NCBI RefSeq assembly: GCF_021209385.1
Contig: NZ_JAJOIL010000007.1
Coordinates: 1-64,000, forward strand
Source: Seleniivibrio sp.
GTDB taxonomy: Bacteria > Chrysiogenota > Deferribacteres > Deferribacterales > Geovibrionaceae
Length of the DNA: 64,000 bases
Direction: 5' to 3'
Shown piece by piece: positions 29,233 to 39,026 of this stretch. The first letter of the stretch is position 1. Each line of letters starts with the position of its first letter. The position numbers and the translations under genes were made by a program. The notes under the pieces were generated by a model. It was not told the DNA's origin. It ran no database searches and was given only the letters and a program-made list of their open reading frames with translations.

Positions 29233-31125
29233 ATGTTTAAAAATCTTAAGATCGGCGTAAAGCTGATGCTCGGGTTCGGTCTTGTCATTGCTCTTACGCT
29301 TATCGTGGGGCTGGTGGCATACAACGGACTTAATGTTGTTCTTAACGGCGCAAAATATTCAGATGCGCTGGCAACTATGGCAACCACTCTGAAAGATACC
29401 AGAATTCAGGAGAAAAACTACATAATAAGGCATGACGAGAGTGCAGCCGAGAAAGTTTCATCCGGCATAGCGGATATCAGAAAACTTGCGGAGGAAACGA
29501 AGGTATTTGGCAGTGACCAACAGGATGCTATTATAGAAGCCATAGCCAAAAGCTCTGACGACTATCTGGCAGCCTTCACAGAATATGTTAAGGTTCAGAA
29601 AGAACTTGATAAGAATTTAGAAGTAATGTCGCAGGATGCCTCAAAGGTTCTGGAAAAACTTAAAACTCTGGATGTCGATGCGAAAGTAACCACAGATATG
29701 TGGGTAATCCGTGCTCTGGTGAGGGAGATTTACTATAATAATCAGCTTGAAAAAGCGTCAGAGGTCAACACAATATTTGACGATATTGAGCGAAGACTTG
29801 CCGGAATTAATGATAAATCTGTTCTGGATTCCATGGCTTCCTACAGAAACGGACTTGTTGGAGTGATTGACGTTAAAAAGCTTCAGGTGACTCTTGATGA
29901 AAAGATGGTTAATGCAGCACGCGAAGCGGTAGACACAACAAACAAGGAGAACGCCGCCAGCACACAAGAGATGCTTGCCGCGTTTAAATCCGTTACTACC
30001 ATGATAATTATTATAATCTTTGGTGCCGTGATAATCGGTATTATTGCCGCAATAGTCATAACAAAAGGCATCACAGGACCCGTTTCAAAAGGCGTAGGCT
30101 TTGCCATAGAACTTTCCGGCGGAAATCTTGATGCGAAACTGGATATAGACCAGAAAGACGAGGTCGGTCAGCTTGCCGAGGCACTTAAAAACATGGTGGA
30201 TAAGCTTAGAAGCATCATAACCGATGTGCGCGTATCGGCGGACAACGTTGCCATAGGAAGCCGAGAACTTTCAAGCGCCGCACAGGATATGTCTCAGGGC
30301 GCCACAGAACAGGCGGCAAGCGCGGAAGAAGCCTCTGCATCTATGGAAGAGATGGCATCCAACATCAACCAGAATGCGGACAATGCGCTCCAGACTGAAA
30401 AGATAGCGCTGAAAGCGTCCGGCGATGCGAAAGAGGGCGGCGATGCGGTTCAGAAGACCGTAAAAGCTATGAAGGATATAGCAGACAAGATATCCATCAT
30501 AGAAGAGATAGCCCGCCAGACAAACCTGTTGGCGCTTAACGCGGCTATTGAAGCGGCACGCGCAGGGGAACACGGAAAGGGATTCGCGGTTGTGGCATCA
30601 GAGGTTCGCAAACTTGCTGAACGCAGTCAGGAAGCTGCCCGTGAAATCAGCGACCTTTCCTCATCCAGCGTAGACATCGCAGAGAAGGCAGGCGGACTGC
30701 TCATGCAGATACTTCCGGACATCCAGAAGACTTCGGAACTTGTTCAGGAGATAACAGCATCCAGTGCGGAAATGCGCACCGGCGGCGAGCAGATAAACAC
30801 GGCTATCCAGCAGCTTGATCAGGTAATCCAGAAAAATGCGGGCGCATCAGAAGAGATGGCGGCGACTGCGGAAGAACTTTCCAGCCAGTCAGAAGCGCTC
30901 CAGCAGGCTGTTTCGTTCTTTAAAATGAAATCAGACAGCACTGCAAAGAGTGTTCAGGCACCGAAAACAGCTAAAAAAGCGTCGTCCGCACCCGTAAAGC
31001 ATTTTGAAAAACCTGTTTTTCCGCACCACGGCAAGAAAAACGGAGGAAAAGATGGCGAGGGTATTAACCTTGACATGACCGACGGTAAAAAAGACCGCCT
31101 CGACACAGATTTTGAAAGCTTCTAA
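29233..31125 (+). CDS. Methyl-accepting chemotaxis protein with periplasmic four-helix sensor
   Basis: A 630-residue receptor. A first membrane segment (about residues 9-30) is followed by a 220-residue helical periplasmic domain, a second segment (about 256-278), HAMP and the signalling hairpin ([25 protein letters not shown]). The extreme C-terminus DFESF fits the x-aromatic-x-x-aromatic pentapeptide that tethers CheR. ATG 29233 has AAGGAGG upstream. It lies inside the che operon between cheA and cheW. The ligand is unknown. Confidence 0.88.
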   Translation: MFKNLKIGVKLMLGFGLVIALTLIVGLVAYNGLNVVLNGAKYSDALATMATTLKDTRIQEKNYIIRHDESAAEKVSSGIADIRKLAEETKVFGSDQQDAIIEAIAKSSDDYLAAFTEYVKVQKELDKNLEVMSQDASKVLEKLKTLDVDAKVTTDMWVIRALVREIYYNNQLEKASEVNTIFDDIERRLAGINDKSVLDSMASYRNGLVGVIDVKKLQVTLDEKMVNAAREAVDTTNKENAASTQEMLAAFKSVTTMIIIIIFGAVIIGIIAAIVITKGITGPVSKGVGFAIELSGGNLDAKLDIDQKDEVGQLAEALKNMVDKLRSIITDVRVSADNVAIGSRELSSAAQDMSQGATEQAASAEEASASMEEMASNINQNADNALQTEKIALKASGDAKEGGDAVQKTVKAMKDIADKISIIEEIARQTNLLALNAAIEAARAGEHGKGFAVVASEVRKLAERSQEAAREISDLSSSSVDIAEKAGGLLMQILPDIQKTSELVQEITASSAEMRTGGEQINTAIQQLDQVIQKNAGASEEMAATAEELSSQSEALQQAVSFFKMKSDSTAKSVQAPKTAKKASSAPVKHFEKPVFPHHGKKNGGKDGEGINLDMTDGKKDRLDTDFESF

Positions 31126-31137
31126 GGGCGGTGTGCA

Positions 31138-31647
31138 ATGGAAGATAAAACTAATGGAAATGACAATATAAGTCAGGTGCTTACGTTTAAACTTGCGGAA
31201 GAGGTATACGGCGTGGATATCATGTCCGTCCGCGAGGTGCTGGACTTTTCCAGCGTTACCAAAGTGCCTCACACTCCGGATTTCATGGTGGGTGTTATAA
31301 ATCTCCGCGGGAACGTTGTTCCCGTTGTGGATCTGAAAAAGAAATTCCGTCTGGGCGATACGGAAAGAACAGTAAACACCTGTATCATCATCGTTGAAGT
31401 GGTGATAGACGACGAATCCACCGTACTCGGCGCACTTGCCGATTCCGTTCAGGAGGTCGTCGAGTTTGAACACGAAACCATTGAGGATGCGCCGCGTATA
31501 GGCACGCATCTCAACACTGCCTTCATCGCCGGAATGGCGAAGAAGGACAACGGTTTTGTAATAATTCTCGATGTGAACGCCGTTTTCTCCATGACGGAGA
31601 TAGGAACTTACACCGGCGTTGCGGCAGAGCTTGCTGCGGGACAATAG
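31138..31647 (+). CDS. cheW: Chemotaxis coupling protein CheW
   Basis: A 169-residue CheW, linking receptors to CheA. Typical sequence blocks are QVLTFKLAEEVYGVDIMSVREV, VINLRGNVVPVVDL and LADSVQEVVEF. It starts 12 bases after the MCP. The end lies 7 bases before the cheR start. Confidence 0.92.
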   Translation: MEDKTNGNDNISQVLTFKLAEEVYGVDIMSVREVLDFSSVTKVPHTPDFMVGVINLRGNVVPVVDLKKKFRLGDTERTVNTCIIIVEVVIDDESTVLGALADSVQEVVEFEHETIEDAPRIGTHLNTAFIAGMAKKDNGFVIILDVNAVFSMTEIGTYTGVAAELAAGQ

Positions 31648-31654
31648 AACGGAA

Positions 31655-32518
31655 ATGGATACCACTGTATATTCTGATGCAGACATCTACGGACAGAAAC
31701 TGACATCCGCTGAATTCGCCAGAATACAGTTGTTCATTCATGATAACTGCGGAATAAAACTCCCCGTCACCAAAAAGAGTATGGTGGAGGGGAGGCTCCG
31801 CAAACGGCTTAAAACACTTGGTATCGGCTCGTATACAGAGTATCTGTCGCTGGTGTTTGAAAGCTCCGATACGGCAGGCGAAGACGAAAAACTGAGGCTT
31901 ATTGATGCCATCACGACCAATAAGACGGATTTTTTTCGGGAACCGAATCATTTTGTCTATCTGACGGAAAAACTGCTTCCGCTCCTCACTGCGGACGGTG
32001 CCGGAACAAAGCGCTGTCTGAACGTCTGGAGCAGTGCGTGTTCCACAGGAGAAGAACCCTATACCCTTGCGATGGTTCTTGCAGAATTTTTCGGTATCGA
32101 CGGCAATTTCCGCGTATATGCAAGCGATATAAACTGTACTGTGCTTGAACGGGCTGTCAGCGGAATATATCGTATGGAGAAGATAGCGGCTGTGCCTGCC
32201 GCGTTTAAAATGAAGTATCTCATGCGTTCAAAAACCGACAGAACTCTGGCGCGCATAAGACCTGAACTTCGCGAAAAGGTTTCTTTCGGTCGCCTGAACC
32301 TGATGGACGATGTTTACCGTCTGCCTGTTCAGATGGATGTCTCATTTTGTCGCAATGTCATCATATATTTCGACACTGAGACCCAGCAGAATATCATTAA
32401 CAGGATATGCGCCGCCACAGCACCTGGCGGCTATGTGTTCCTGGGTCATTCGGAATCGGTACACGGCATGCAGATTGCCGCCAGACCTGTTGCCCCTACT
32501 ATACTTAAAAGGATATGA
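31655..32518 (+). CDS. cheR: Chemoreceptor methyltransferase CheR
   Basis: A 287-residue S-adenosylmethionine-dependent glutamate methyltransferase acting on receptors. The N-terminal helical domain ends near TTNKTDFFREPNHF; the catalytic domain has WSSACSTGEEPYTLA, the SAM-binding YASDINCTVLE and FCRNVIIYFD. I take ATG 31655; TTG codons upstream would overlap cheW and the ribosome site is weak either way. It would methylate the MCPs encoded in this operon, one of which ends in a CheR-docking pentapeptide. Confidence 0.92.
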   Translation: MDTTVYSDADIYGQKLTSAEFARIQLFIHDNCGIKLPVTKKSMVEGRLRKRLKTLGIGSYTEYLSLVFESSDTAGEDEKLRLIDAITTNKTDFFREPNHFVYLTEKLLPLLTADGAGTKRCLNVWSSACSTGEEPYTLAMVLAEFFGIDGNFRVYASDINCTVLERAVSGIYRMEKIAAVPAAFKMKYLMRSKTDRTLARIRPELREKVSFGRLNLMDDVYRLPVQMDVSFCRNVIIYFDTETQQNIINRICAATAPGGYVFLGHSESVHGMQIAARPVAPTILKRI

Positions 32519-32519
32519 A

Positions 32520-33050
32520 ATGCTTTACAGCATAGGCTGTGTCTACCTGAAACCGGGTGAAATCTATTTCAGCGACGTCCCCGCCGTAGTCAATACGGTT
32601 CTGGGTTCATGCGTAAGCGTTACCATGTATGTTCCGCGTCTGCGTGCGGGCATAATAAGTCATTGTGTTTTACCCACCGCTCTGGGCAATATCAGACGCA
32701 ATGAGGAAGCAATGAAATATGTGGACTGCGCTCTTTTATATATGCATAAAAAAATGACACTTGCCGGAGCAGATAAGCGCGAAACAGAAGTTAAGATGTT
32801 TGGCGGAAGTACCATGTTCGGTATCGAAAACGGAGAGAACAGTATCGGCTCTAAGAACATTTCGGCTGCAGTCTCTCTGATTCGTGGTCTTGGTTATTGT
32901 ATTGTGAAAAGCGATACCGGAGGCAGTTTTACAAGAAATCTTTCATTCAATATTGCGAGCGGAGTAGTTAATATCAAAAGAACAACCAATCTTTCAGACG
33001 ATTCTTACAACGGTTCAATAGATTGTAGGGGACTGGCTGTTTTTCCTTAA
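32520..33050 (+). CDS. cheD: Chemoreceptor glutamine deamidase CheD
   Basis: A 176-residue CheD. The catalytic Cys and His are seen in TVLGSCVSVTMY and GIISHCVLP; a later GGSTMFG block is also typical. CheD deamidates receptor glutamines and binds CheC or CheA partners. ATG 32520 overlaps no stop but has AAAAGGAT upstream; a longer in-frame extension into cheR is rejected. It ends the operon. No cheB follows. Confidence 0.9.
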   Translation: MLYSIGCVYLKPGEIYFSDVPAVVNTVLGSCVSVTMYVPRLRAGIISHCVLPTALGNIRRNEEAMKYVDCALLYMHKKMTLAGADKRETEVKMFGGSTMFGIENGENSIGSKNISAAVSLIRGLGYCIVKSDTGGSFTRNLSFNIASGVVNIKRTTNLSDDSYNGSIDCRGLAVFP

Positions 33051-33259
33051 TGATTCCATGGTTTTGTCACATTATAAATATTGATGATGTCAAATTTTCA
33101 ACACATTCTTTAAAAGCGTTATACTTTAAAAAAATAACGCACGAATAACCGGACAGGTTACGCGGCTAAGATTTTATCAAATAAGCAAAATATCTTATTG
33201 CATTTTTATGACATGTCCACTATAACCGTTGTGTATAATCTTATATAACGGGTGAGAAT
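33051..33259 (+). promoter_or_regulatory. Leader of the lipoprotein gene
   Basis: A 209-base gap after cheD. A perfect -10 box with TGTG extension is at 33234-33239 (TATAAT). The best -35 candidate, ATGACA at 33208, is 20 bases upstream, which is long. No terminator hairpin for the che operon was obvious. Confidence 0.35.
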
Positions 33260-35131
33260 ATGAAACTATTTGACATGGGAAAATCCCTGCTGAGACATGC
33301 AGGCACATTGCTTGTGGTCATGGCTCTCTCTGTTCTGCTTTACAGCTGCGGTTCCAGCAGCGGCAGCAGCAACGACGACGGAGGTGATATACCTCTTTCA
33401 AGCCCCAAAAACTTTGTTATTACTCCTAAAAACGCATCTCTTGACATCGCATGGACAAAACTTGTGTCTGTTCTGGATGTCGACGCAACGTATGAAGTGT
33501 ACATCGGTACAACTGCCGACAATACACAGAAACTCGATCTTACCCCCACAATTGCGGGTAATCTTGTTTCCTGCACAGTTTCTGCACTTGCTGATGGAAC
33601 ATCTCTGGTAAACGGTCAGACATATTACATCAGACTGCGAGCCATATATGAAGGTGTGGGTTCAGCTGAACTCAGCGATGCTGTTGAAGGCATGCCTGTT
33701 CCGGCTCCCTCGGCACCTGTAATCTCTTCTCATCTGGGGTATGAGAATATGCTTGAGGTGACCTGGGATGACGTTCAGTATGCTGTTAACTACAAAGTGT
33801 ACTGGAAAGCAGGTTCAACTGAAACAACTCCCGACGATGATGCCGAAGTTGAGATAGTGACAAATCCCAGAGCACTCATTAAAGATGTAACAAACGGTTC
33901 CGCTTATCGTGTCTGGATACAGGCAATGAACAACGCGGGCGAATCTGGTTACGACTTTGAAGATATCACTCCTGCGGCAGCTACAGTGGTTCCAGCTGCA
34001 CCCAGCGCCACAGGTTTCACATCCGTAAGCAGCAGCAAAACCCTGACAGTAAGCTGGACAGCTGTTGCAAACGCAAGAAGCTATGTTCTGAGATATTCAA
34101 CAAACAGCGGTTTTTCTAAAGCTGCAAATTATGAAGAAATTGCTGTTGACGCCCAGAGCGGTACGGTTACTCAGATGGTTACCGGTCTTACAAACGGCAC
34201 CACTTACTACTTTGCTGTTCAGGCAGTCAATAGTGTTGGCAGTTCTGCGTTCACGACTATAGGTTCAGCTGTTCCCGCTTCAAAAGCGGCTTCAAATCCC
34301 ATAGATTTCTCAGATATCGACTTTGAACTGGGTACTGCAAACTCTGAATACATCTTTGCAGAAGACGTTCCCGCAAGTGCGTTCTTCCCCACCGGAAGAT
34401 CAAGCGACCGCCTCACCAGATTCAAAGAAACAGCTATCGGCAATATGTTCTGTGACGGTACAGCATGGTACGTTGCCGACAAATATGAAGACGTTGACTT
34501 CGTTTTCCTTAACGGCGGTTATATTGAAGGTCCTATAGCTGAGGGTAAAGTTACTGTCGGCTCCATTATGCGTATCATCCCCTCTGAGTCGCTTGAAGAT
34601 ACTCTTACTGTAATATCTCTTACAGGCGAACAGGTTATCGATCTCTTCCGCAGAGCAGCGGCAGTTGTCCACACAGGACGCGGAAGCAAGAACACAGGCG
34701 CATTTGCTATGGTATCATCTCCCGTTAACTATACTATCCAGTATAAAACATGGGATGATACGACATGGGACGGTACAACAGCGCTTACTTCAACTGAATC
34801 AAGCGAATATCAGTATGGCTGGATAAAAGAGGACACGCTGAAAATAAACGGCGTTGATATCGACACCACCAAAACATACAGAATAGCAACAACATCATAT
34901 CTTGCTGACGGAAACGAAGGCTATATAACATTCCTTAACGGTACCAACAGAGTTGATCACACAGAATACCTCTGGGAAGCAGTTTCAAACTACATCTATG
35001 AGATGGGTTCTGTGACCCCTTACCTTGACGGACGTATGTCTCTGATAGGCGGTGTACCGCTTCAGGCTCCCGGCTGGAAAAAAGGCGCACTCGACTGGGT
35101 TGCTCCTTACGACCAGACAAACTATATGTAG
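33260..35131 (+). CDS. Lipoprotein: three fibronectin-III repeats plus 5'-nucleotidase C-terminal domain
   Basis: A 623-residue secreted lipoprotein. The lipobox LLYSC places the lipidated Cys at residue 30; a Ser/Gly/Asp linker follows. Three fibronectin type III-like modules occupy about residues 45-345. The last 250 residues match the C-terminal domain of 5'-nucleotidase/UshA family proteins: RFKETAIGNMFCDG, DFVFLNGGYIEG, GSIMRIIPSESL and TGEQVIDLF. The N-terminal metallophosphatase domain of that family is missing, so catalysis is doubtful; the C-domain alone binds nucleotide bases. ATG 33260 has GGTGAG upstream. A TonB receptor follows after a terminator. Confidence 0.82.
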   Translation: MKLFDMGKSLLRHAGTLLVVMALSVLLYSCGSSSGSSNDDGGDIPLSSPKNFVITPKNASLDIAWTKLVSVLDVDATYEVYIGTTADNTQKLDLTPTIAGNLVSCTVSALADGTSLVNGQTYYIRLRAIYEGVGSAELSDAVEGMPVPAPSAPVISSHLGYENMLEVTWDDVQYAVNYKVYWKAGSTETTPDDDAEVEIVTNPRALIKDVTNGSAYRVWIQAMNNAGESGYDFEDITPAAATVVPAAPSATGFTSVSSSKTLTVSWTAVANARSYVLRYSTNSGFSKAANYEEIAVDAQSGTVTQMVTGLTNGTTYYFAVQAVNSVGSSAFTTIGSAVPASKAASNPIDFSDIDFELGTANSEYIFAEDVPASAFFPTGRSSDRLTRFKETAIGNMFCDGTAWYVADKYEDVDFVFLNGGYIEGPIAEGKVTVGSIMRIIPSESLEDTLTVISLTGEQVIDLFRRAAAVVHTGRGSKNTGAFAMVSSPVNYTIQYKTWDDTTWDGTTALTSTESSEYQYGWIKEDTLKINGVDIDTTKTYRIATTSYLADGNEGYITFLNGTNRVDHTEYLWEAVSNYIYEMGSVTPYLDGRMSLIGGVPLQAPGWKKGALDWVAPYDQTNYM

Positions 35132-35142
35132 CAAATCCTTTT

Positions 35143-35180
35143 CAGCCCTCTGCGTATGCGCGCAGGGGGCTGATTCTTTT
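35143..35180 (+). terminator. Rho-independent terminator after lipoprotein gene
   Basis: CAGCCCTCTGCG (35143-35154) pairs with CGCAGGGGGCTG (35161-35172), followed by a T-rich run. It separates the lipoprotein from the TonB-receptor gene, which may have its own promoter. Confidence 0.82.
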
Positions 35181-35266
35181 TACAGACTAAAAGAGCCGTT
35201 TATAAAAGGGAGAGTTTTCACTATGGAGCATCTCCCCTTTTTAAATGCAGTTTTGAGGGGGTAAAT

Positions 35267-37288
35267 ATGAAGAGACTGTTAATTGTTACTCTGTTATTGT
35301 TTTCATTCGCTGTTTATGCAGACGATACTGCCGTTTCCACAGACGAACCCGTTTATAACCTTGAGATAAACAAGGAGGGAAAGAGGGAGAGCACGGCGGA
35401 CAAGGGCAATGTGATTACTCAGGATGAAATGGAGCGTGACAACGCCCATGACCTTTGGGAAGCCGTTCGCTACACACCGGGTATTATACTTTCCGGCGGC
35501 GGAAGCCGGAACGAATCATCTTTCACAGTCAGAGGTTTCGGTTCCGACAGCGTGCCGATATTCGTTGACGGGGTTATTCTGGCAAACCCGTATAAAGGCG
35601 AAGGCGACGCGGCAAGGATACTCACCGGAGACCTTGAGAGCGTTACAATTCAGAAAGGATACAGTTCCATGCTGCTCGGCGCGAACACTCTGGGCGGCGC
35701 TATCCTTATGGAGACAGCAAAACCAAAAAAAGAGTTTGAGGCGAGACTCGACACAACAGTTGAGTTTGACAGCATATACAAACGCGCAGCAAATTATTAT
35801 CTGGGCAGTATCGGAACAAAACAGGACAAGTTCTATTTCAAAGGCACTGTTCAGCACAGGGATGTCGATCACTTCAGACTTTCCGACGACTTTGAACCCA
35901 CATCCGTCAACCCGCAGGGCAAAGGCGAAAGGCTTTTCTCCGATTCAAAGGATTCAAAATACACTCTGGTTGCAGGTATAACCCCTTCCTCAAATCTTGA
36001 TATCTGGGCAACATACATCTATCAGGACGCGGACAAAGGCGTTTCTCCGCCTGAGACCACCATCGCCGGCGCATCAATCTGGGACTGGCCTGTGTGGAAA
36101 CGCAGAAGCTATTCTCTTGCCAGCTCATACCATTCAGGCAAGTTTTCACTGGATACCCTGATACATTACGACAAATACGACAACACTCTGCACGAGTATT
36201 ACAACATGGCGTCATACAATGCAGGCGTTCATAAACCGGCTTCCGATTACGATGAGTATTCCGCAGGCGGTCGTGTTACCGCAGGCTGGACGTTCAATCC
36301 TGAAAATAAGATAGAGTTTGCGGCAACCTATAAAAGGGAGCAGCACAACAGCCTTACAAAGGACATCAAGGATATGTCCATTAAAGAGGATACGTACTCC
36401 ATCGGTACGGAATATACCTACATTCCTGTGAAAAAGCTTACTATCGTAGGCGGTATCGGGTACGACACCCTGCATCCCGTGAGCTACTGGAGCAAATCCG
36501 ACGACTTTGCACAGTTCATAGGTTCGGAGGAATTCACAGTTGATACAGACAGTGAATGGCTCATAAAAGGTCAGCTCGGTGTGTTCTATGAGATGGTGGA
36601 CAATCACGAACTGCGTCTTACATACGCTCGTAAAAACCACTTCCCCAACATGTCTCAGAGATACTCCACCAGATTCGGTTCAGAGCTTCCTAACCCCCGG
36701 CTCCAACCGGAGATAGCTGACCATTATGAGCTTGGATATAAAGGCGATTTCGGAAGACTGAAACTGAACACCGCTCTTTATTACAGCGTGCTTAAAGATA
36801 AGATAACCACCATCGAGATACCCGATCCGACCTATCCCACCACGTCTGTGGATTATTCGCTGAACATCGACGAGGTGACGTTCTACGGGTATGAACTTTC
36901 TGCCGACGCATCTTTGAACAGATATGTTTCCGGCGGACTTGCTTTTTCAATAAATAAGTATGAAATAGGCAAAAGCGCGGATAAGACCGTTGATGTTATG
37001 AACTACTATCCTGAGATAACAACCAGCGGATACCTTGTCATAGCACCTTTCAGAGATTTTACTCTTACTCCCAGAGTGGAATATATAGACTCAAGATATG
37101 CAGACGTTGAGGGTAATGAGAAGCTCAGCAGTTACGTTCTTTTGGGACTTAAAGCGACGTACGACATCAATAAAAATTTCGCGGTTTCGGTTGGCGCAAG
37201 CAACATACTTGATGAGAACTACGAAATTCAGGAATACTATCCGCTGGCGGGAAGAACATTCTACGCGACACTCTCTGCCAGATACTGA
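35267..37288 (+). CDS. TonB-dependent receptor
   Basis: A 673-residue outer-membrane receptor with an N-terminal signal peptide (cleavage near residue 18, VYA-DD). The TonB-box region is weak (PVYNLEINKEG). The plug contains FTVRGFGSDSVPIFVDGV and VTIQKGYSSMLLGANTLGGAI; barrel repeats and a C-terminal aromatic (SARY) follow. ATG 35267 has GAGGGGG upstream. Its plug deviates from the LRGPQG type seen elsewhere in the window, so the substrate may not be a siderophore. It faces the tonB operon tail to tail and lies downstream of the nucleotidase-like lipoprotein, which may deliver or process the substrate; that link is speculative. Confidence 0.85.
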   Translation: MKRLLIVTLLLFSFAVYADDTAVSTDEPVYNLEINKEGKRESTADKGNVITQDEMERDNAHDLWEAVRYTPGIILSGGGSRNESSFTVRGFGSDSVPIFVDGVILANPYKGEGDAARILTGDLESVTIQKGYSSMLLGANTLGGAILMETAKPKKEFEARLDTTVEFDSIYKRAANYYLGSIGTKQDKFYFKGTVQHRDVDHFRLSDDFEPTSVNPQGKGERLFSDSKDSKYTLVAGITPSSNLDIWATYIYQDADKGVSPPETTIAGASIWDWPVWKRRSYSLASSYHSGKFSLDTLIHYDKYDNTLHEYYNMASYNAGVHKPASDYDEYSAGGRVTAGWTFNPENKIEFAATYKREQHNSLTKDIKDMSIKEDTYSIGTEYTYIPVKKLTIVGGIGYDTLHPVSYWSKSDDFAQFIGSEEFTVDTDSEWLIKGQLGVFYEMVDNHELRLTYARKNHFPNMSQRYSTRFGSELPNPRLQPEIADHYELGYKGDFGRLKLNTALYYSVLKDKITTIEIPDPTYPTTSVDYSLNIDEVTFYGYELSADASLNRYVSGGLAFSINKYEIGKSADKTVDVMNYYPEITTSGYLVIAPFRDFTLTPRVEYIDSRYADVEGNEKLSSYVLLGLKATYDINKNFAVSVGASNILDENYEIQEYYPLAGRTFYATLSARY

Positions 37289-37297
37289 TTGAAGCAG

Positions 37298-37326
37298 CCG
37301 CCGCGAAGAGTTTTCGCGGCGGTTTT
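37298..37326. terminator. Bidirectional terminator between receptor and tonB
   Basis: CCGCCGCGAA (37298-37307) pairs with TTCGCGGCGG (37313-37322), followed by four T. The two flanking genes converge on it. Confidence 0.8.
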
Positions 37327-37353
37327 AAATCCTTTCAAATATAAACAGATTAA

Positions 37354-38079
37354 TCAGCCCTGAAGTTTGTACATAACGGGTACGACAACGGAAATCTGCC
37401 TGTCTGCGTTATGCTTTATAGGGAAAACAGAGCGGACGAGCTTCATCGCCTCGTTATCCAGAACATCGTAACCGCTGGAAGAGACTATCTCTGAGTTTAC
37501 AAGAGTGCCGCTCGGAGATATGACGAGCTTCATCTTAACTATCCCCTCCATTCCTCTGCGTCTTGCCATCATAGGGTAGGTTTTGTTCTTTTCCAGTCTG
37601 GAACTGAGTGTGGACTGGTATGCGGAGTAGTCGAAAGAGGGCTTTGCTGCCGCTGTTGCAACAGGTGTTGCCGCCGGAGCGGATACCGGAGCTGATGCGA
37701 CAGGAGCGGGTGCGGGAGCGGCAGATTCAGCGGGTTCCTGCACAGGGGGTGCCGCAGGAACGGCGGTCTCTGCAACTGCCGCTGAGTTAACGGATTCAAA
37801 CACTTTATTTTCAACAGGTTTCGGTTTCGCAATCTGTTTCTGAACCGGTTTCGGCACGACGGGAGCGGGTGCTTCCGTTTTTTGCTGCTGAACGGGTTCA
37901 GGCGCTGGGGGCATAACTTCCTCAACGGGCGGAGGCGGAGCGATTTCCTTGAAATAAGCGGACAGGTCTATGACCTGGGTTTCCGGTTTAGGCGTAAGTC
38001 CCGGTATTGTTGATGCGTAGAACAGCGCGCCCAAAAGAAGACCGTGAATGGCTAATGACTGAACTGCCGCCTTTCTCAT
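37354..38079 (-). CDS. tonB: Energy transducer TonB
   Basis: A 241-residue TonB. One N-terminal membrane helix (about residues 9-27) is followed by a Pro/Ala/Glu/Lys-rich periplasmic spacer (PPPPVEEVMPP and KPVQKQIAKPKPVE) and a C-terminal globular domain with YPMMARRRGMEGIVKMKLVI and VMYKLQ. It carries proton-motive energy to the TonB receptors in this window. It ends the leftward exbB-exbD-tonB operon, starting 3 bases after exbD. Confidence 0.93.
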   Translation of the reverse strand: MRKAAVQSLAIHGLLLGALFYASTIPGLTPKPETQVIDLSAYFKEIAPPPPVEEVMPPAPEPVQQQKTEAPAPVVPKPVQKQIAKPKPVENKVFESVNSAAVAETAVPAAPPVQEPAESAAPAPAPVASAPVSAPAATPVATAAAKPSFDYSAYQSTLSSRLEKNKTYPMMARRRGMEGIVKMKLVISPSGTLVNSEIVSSSGYDVLDNEAMKLVRSVFPIKHNADRQISVVVPVMYKLQG

Positions 38080-38082
38080 GTC

Positions 38083-38457
38083 TTATTCCTTCTCTGTTTC
38101 GAGATTAACGTTTTTAAAGCCCGCCAGTTTCAGCATATTCATGATATCGACGAAGTTCTGTATCACAGAGTTTCTGTCGGCTCTGAGAACGACGGGACTC
38201 TCTTTGTCCAGAACGGAGATCGTTTCCGAAAGTCCCTGAAGGGAATAGGTTTTTCCCTCGTAGTAATATTCCCCGTCTTTTGAAACGTCTATTGTTATCC
38301 CCTGTTTCGCGCTTTCCGTCTGCGACGCTTTCGGAAGCTCTACGGGAATTGAACCCTTCGCTATGAAGGTCGCCGTTGCCAGCACTATCGTAAGAAGCAC
38401 CAGCATGATGTCGATAAAGGGAACAACGTTTATGGTATCAAAGCTTTTGTCTTTCAT
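38083..38457 (-). CDS. exbD: Biopolymer transport protein ExbD
   Basis: A 124-residue inner-membrane protein with a single N-terminal membrane helix whose conserved Asp is visible in NVVPFIDIMLVLLTIVLATATF. A periplasmic domain follows (LRADRNSVIQNFVDIMNMLKLAG). It forms the proton channel with ExbB that energises TonB. Its start overlaps the exbB end by 20 bases, indicating coupled translation. Confidence 0.93.
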   Translation of the reverse strand: MKDKSFDTINVVPFIDIMLVLLTIVLATATFIAKGSIPVELPKASQTESAKQGITIDVSKDGEYYYEGKTYSLQGLSETISVLDKESPVVLRADRNSVIQNFVDIMNMLKLAGFKNVNLETEKE

Positions 38458-38872
38458 TTTGAGCCTCTTTCGCGAGCATCAGCACATTGACCCTTCTGTG
38501 GAGCAGGTTATAAAGCACGATGGACGGTATCGCCACCAGAAGTCCCGCCGCAGTTGCCTTAAGCGCCAGTGCAAGCCCTGCCATGATATCGTTGACGTTC
38601 GTTGTGCCTCCGGTTCCCATGGAGTAGAACGTCTGCATGATACCGAGAACAGTTCCAAGAAGACCGATGTACGGCGCGTTGCTGCCTATGGTGGCTACTA
38701 TATGCAGACGCCCTGTCAGAGCTGATTCCAGTTCCTGTGTGGTCTGGTATGACTCAACGTCGGTGCTTTTGTAAAAGCGGTATCTTTCTATAGCGACGGC
38801 AATTGCCACTATGCTTAACACAACGAGTAATCCTATTATTCCGTAGTCAACAAGGTGTCCGAGCATATTCAT
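38438..38872 (-). CDS. exbB: Biopolymer transport protein ExbB
   Basis: A 144-residue short ExbB with three membrane helices. The MotA/ExbB signature APYIGLLGTVLGIMQTF and GLALALKATAAGLLVAIPSIVLYNLL is clear. It is first in the operon and divergent from the siderophore permease genes; a strong Fur-box-like site lies 22 bases upstream. ATG 38872 starts MNMLGH; a second Met is two codons later. Confidence 0.93.
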   Translation of the reverse strand: MNMLGHLVDYGIIGLLVVLSIVAIAVAIERYRFYKSTDVESYQTTQELESALTGRLHIVATIGSNAPYIGLLGTVLGIMQTFYSMGTGGTTNVNDIMAGLALALKATAAGLLVAIPSIVLYNLLHRRVNVLMLAKEAQNERQKL

Positions 38873-38893
38873 TATATCATCTCCGAAATAAGC

Positions 38894-38912
38894 GATAACG
38901 ATATTCGATATC
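38894..38912. promoter_or_regulatory. Fur-box-like site between exbB and siderophore permease genes
   Basis: GATAACGATATTCGATATC matches 15 of 19 positions of the classic Fur consensus. It sits in the 154-base divergent spacer, where Fur could repress both directions. TTGACA at 38960-38965 is a possible -35 box for the rightward genes. Confidence 0.65.
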
Positions 38913-39026
38913 AGATATTAATGCAGTAGTCAACTCAAAATTAAAAATACAATGAACACTTGACAAAAAAAGAGAATACGGTAAGTATTGCCTGAAATTG
39001 AATATCAATATCCGGTGATTTATTAA

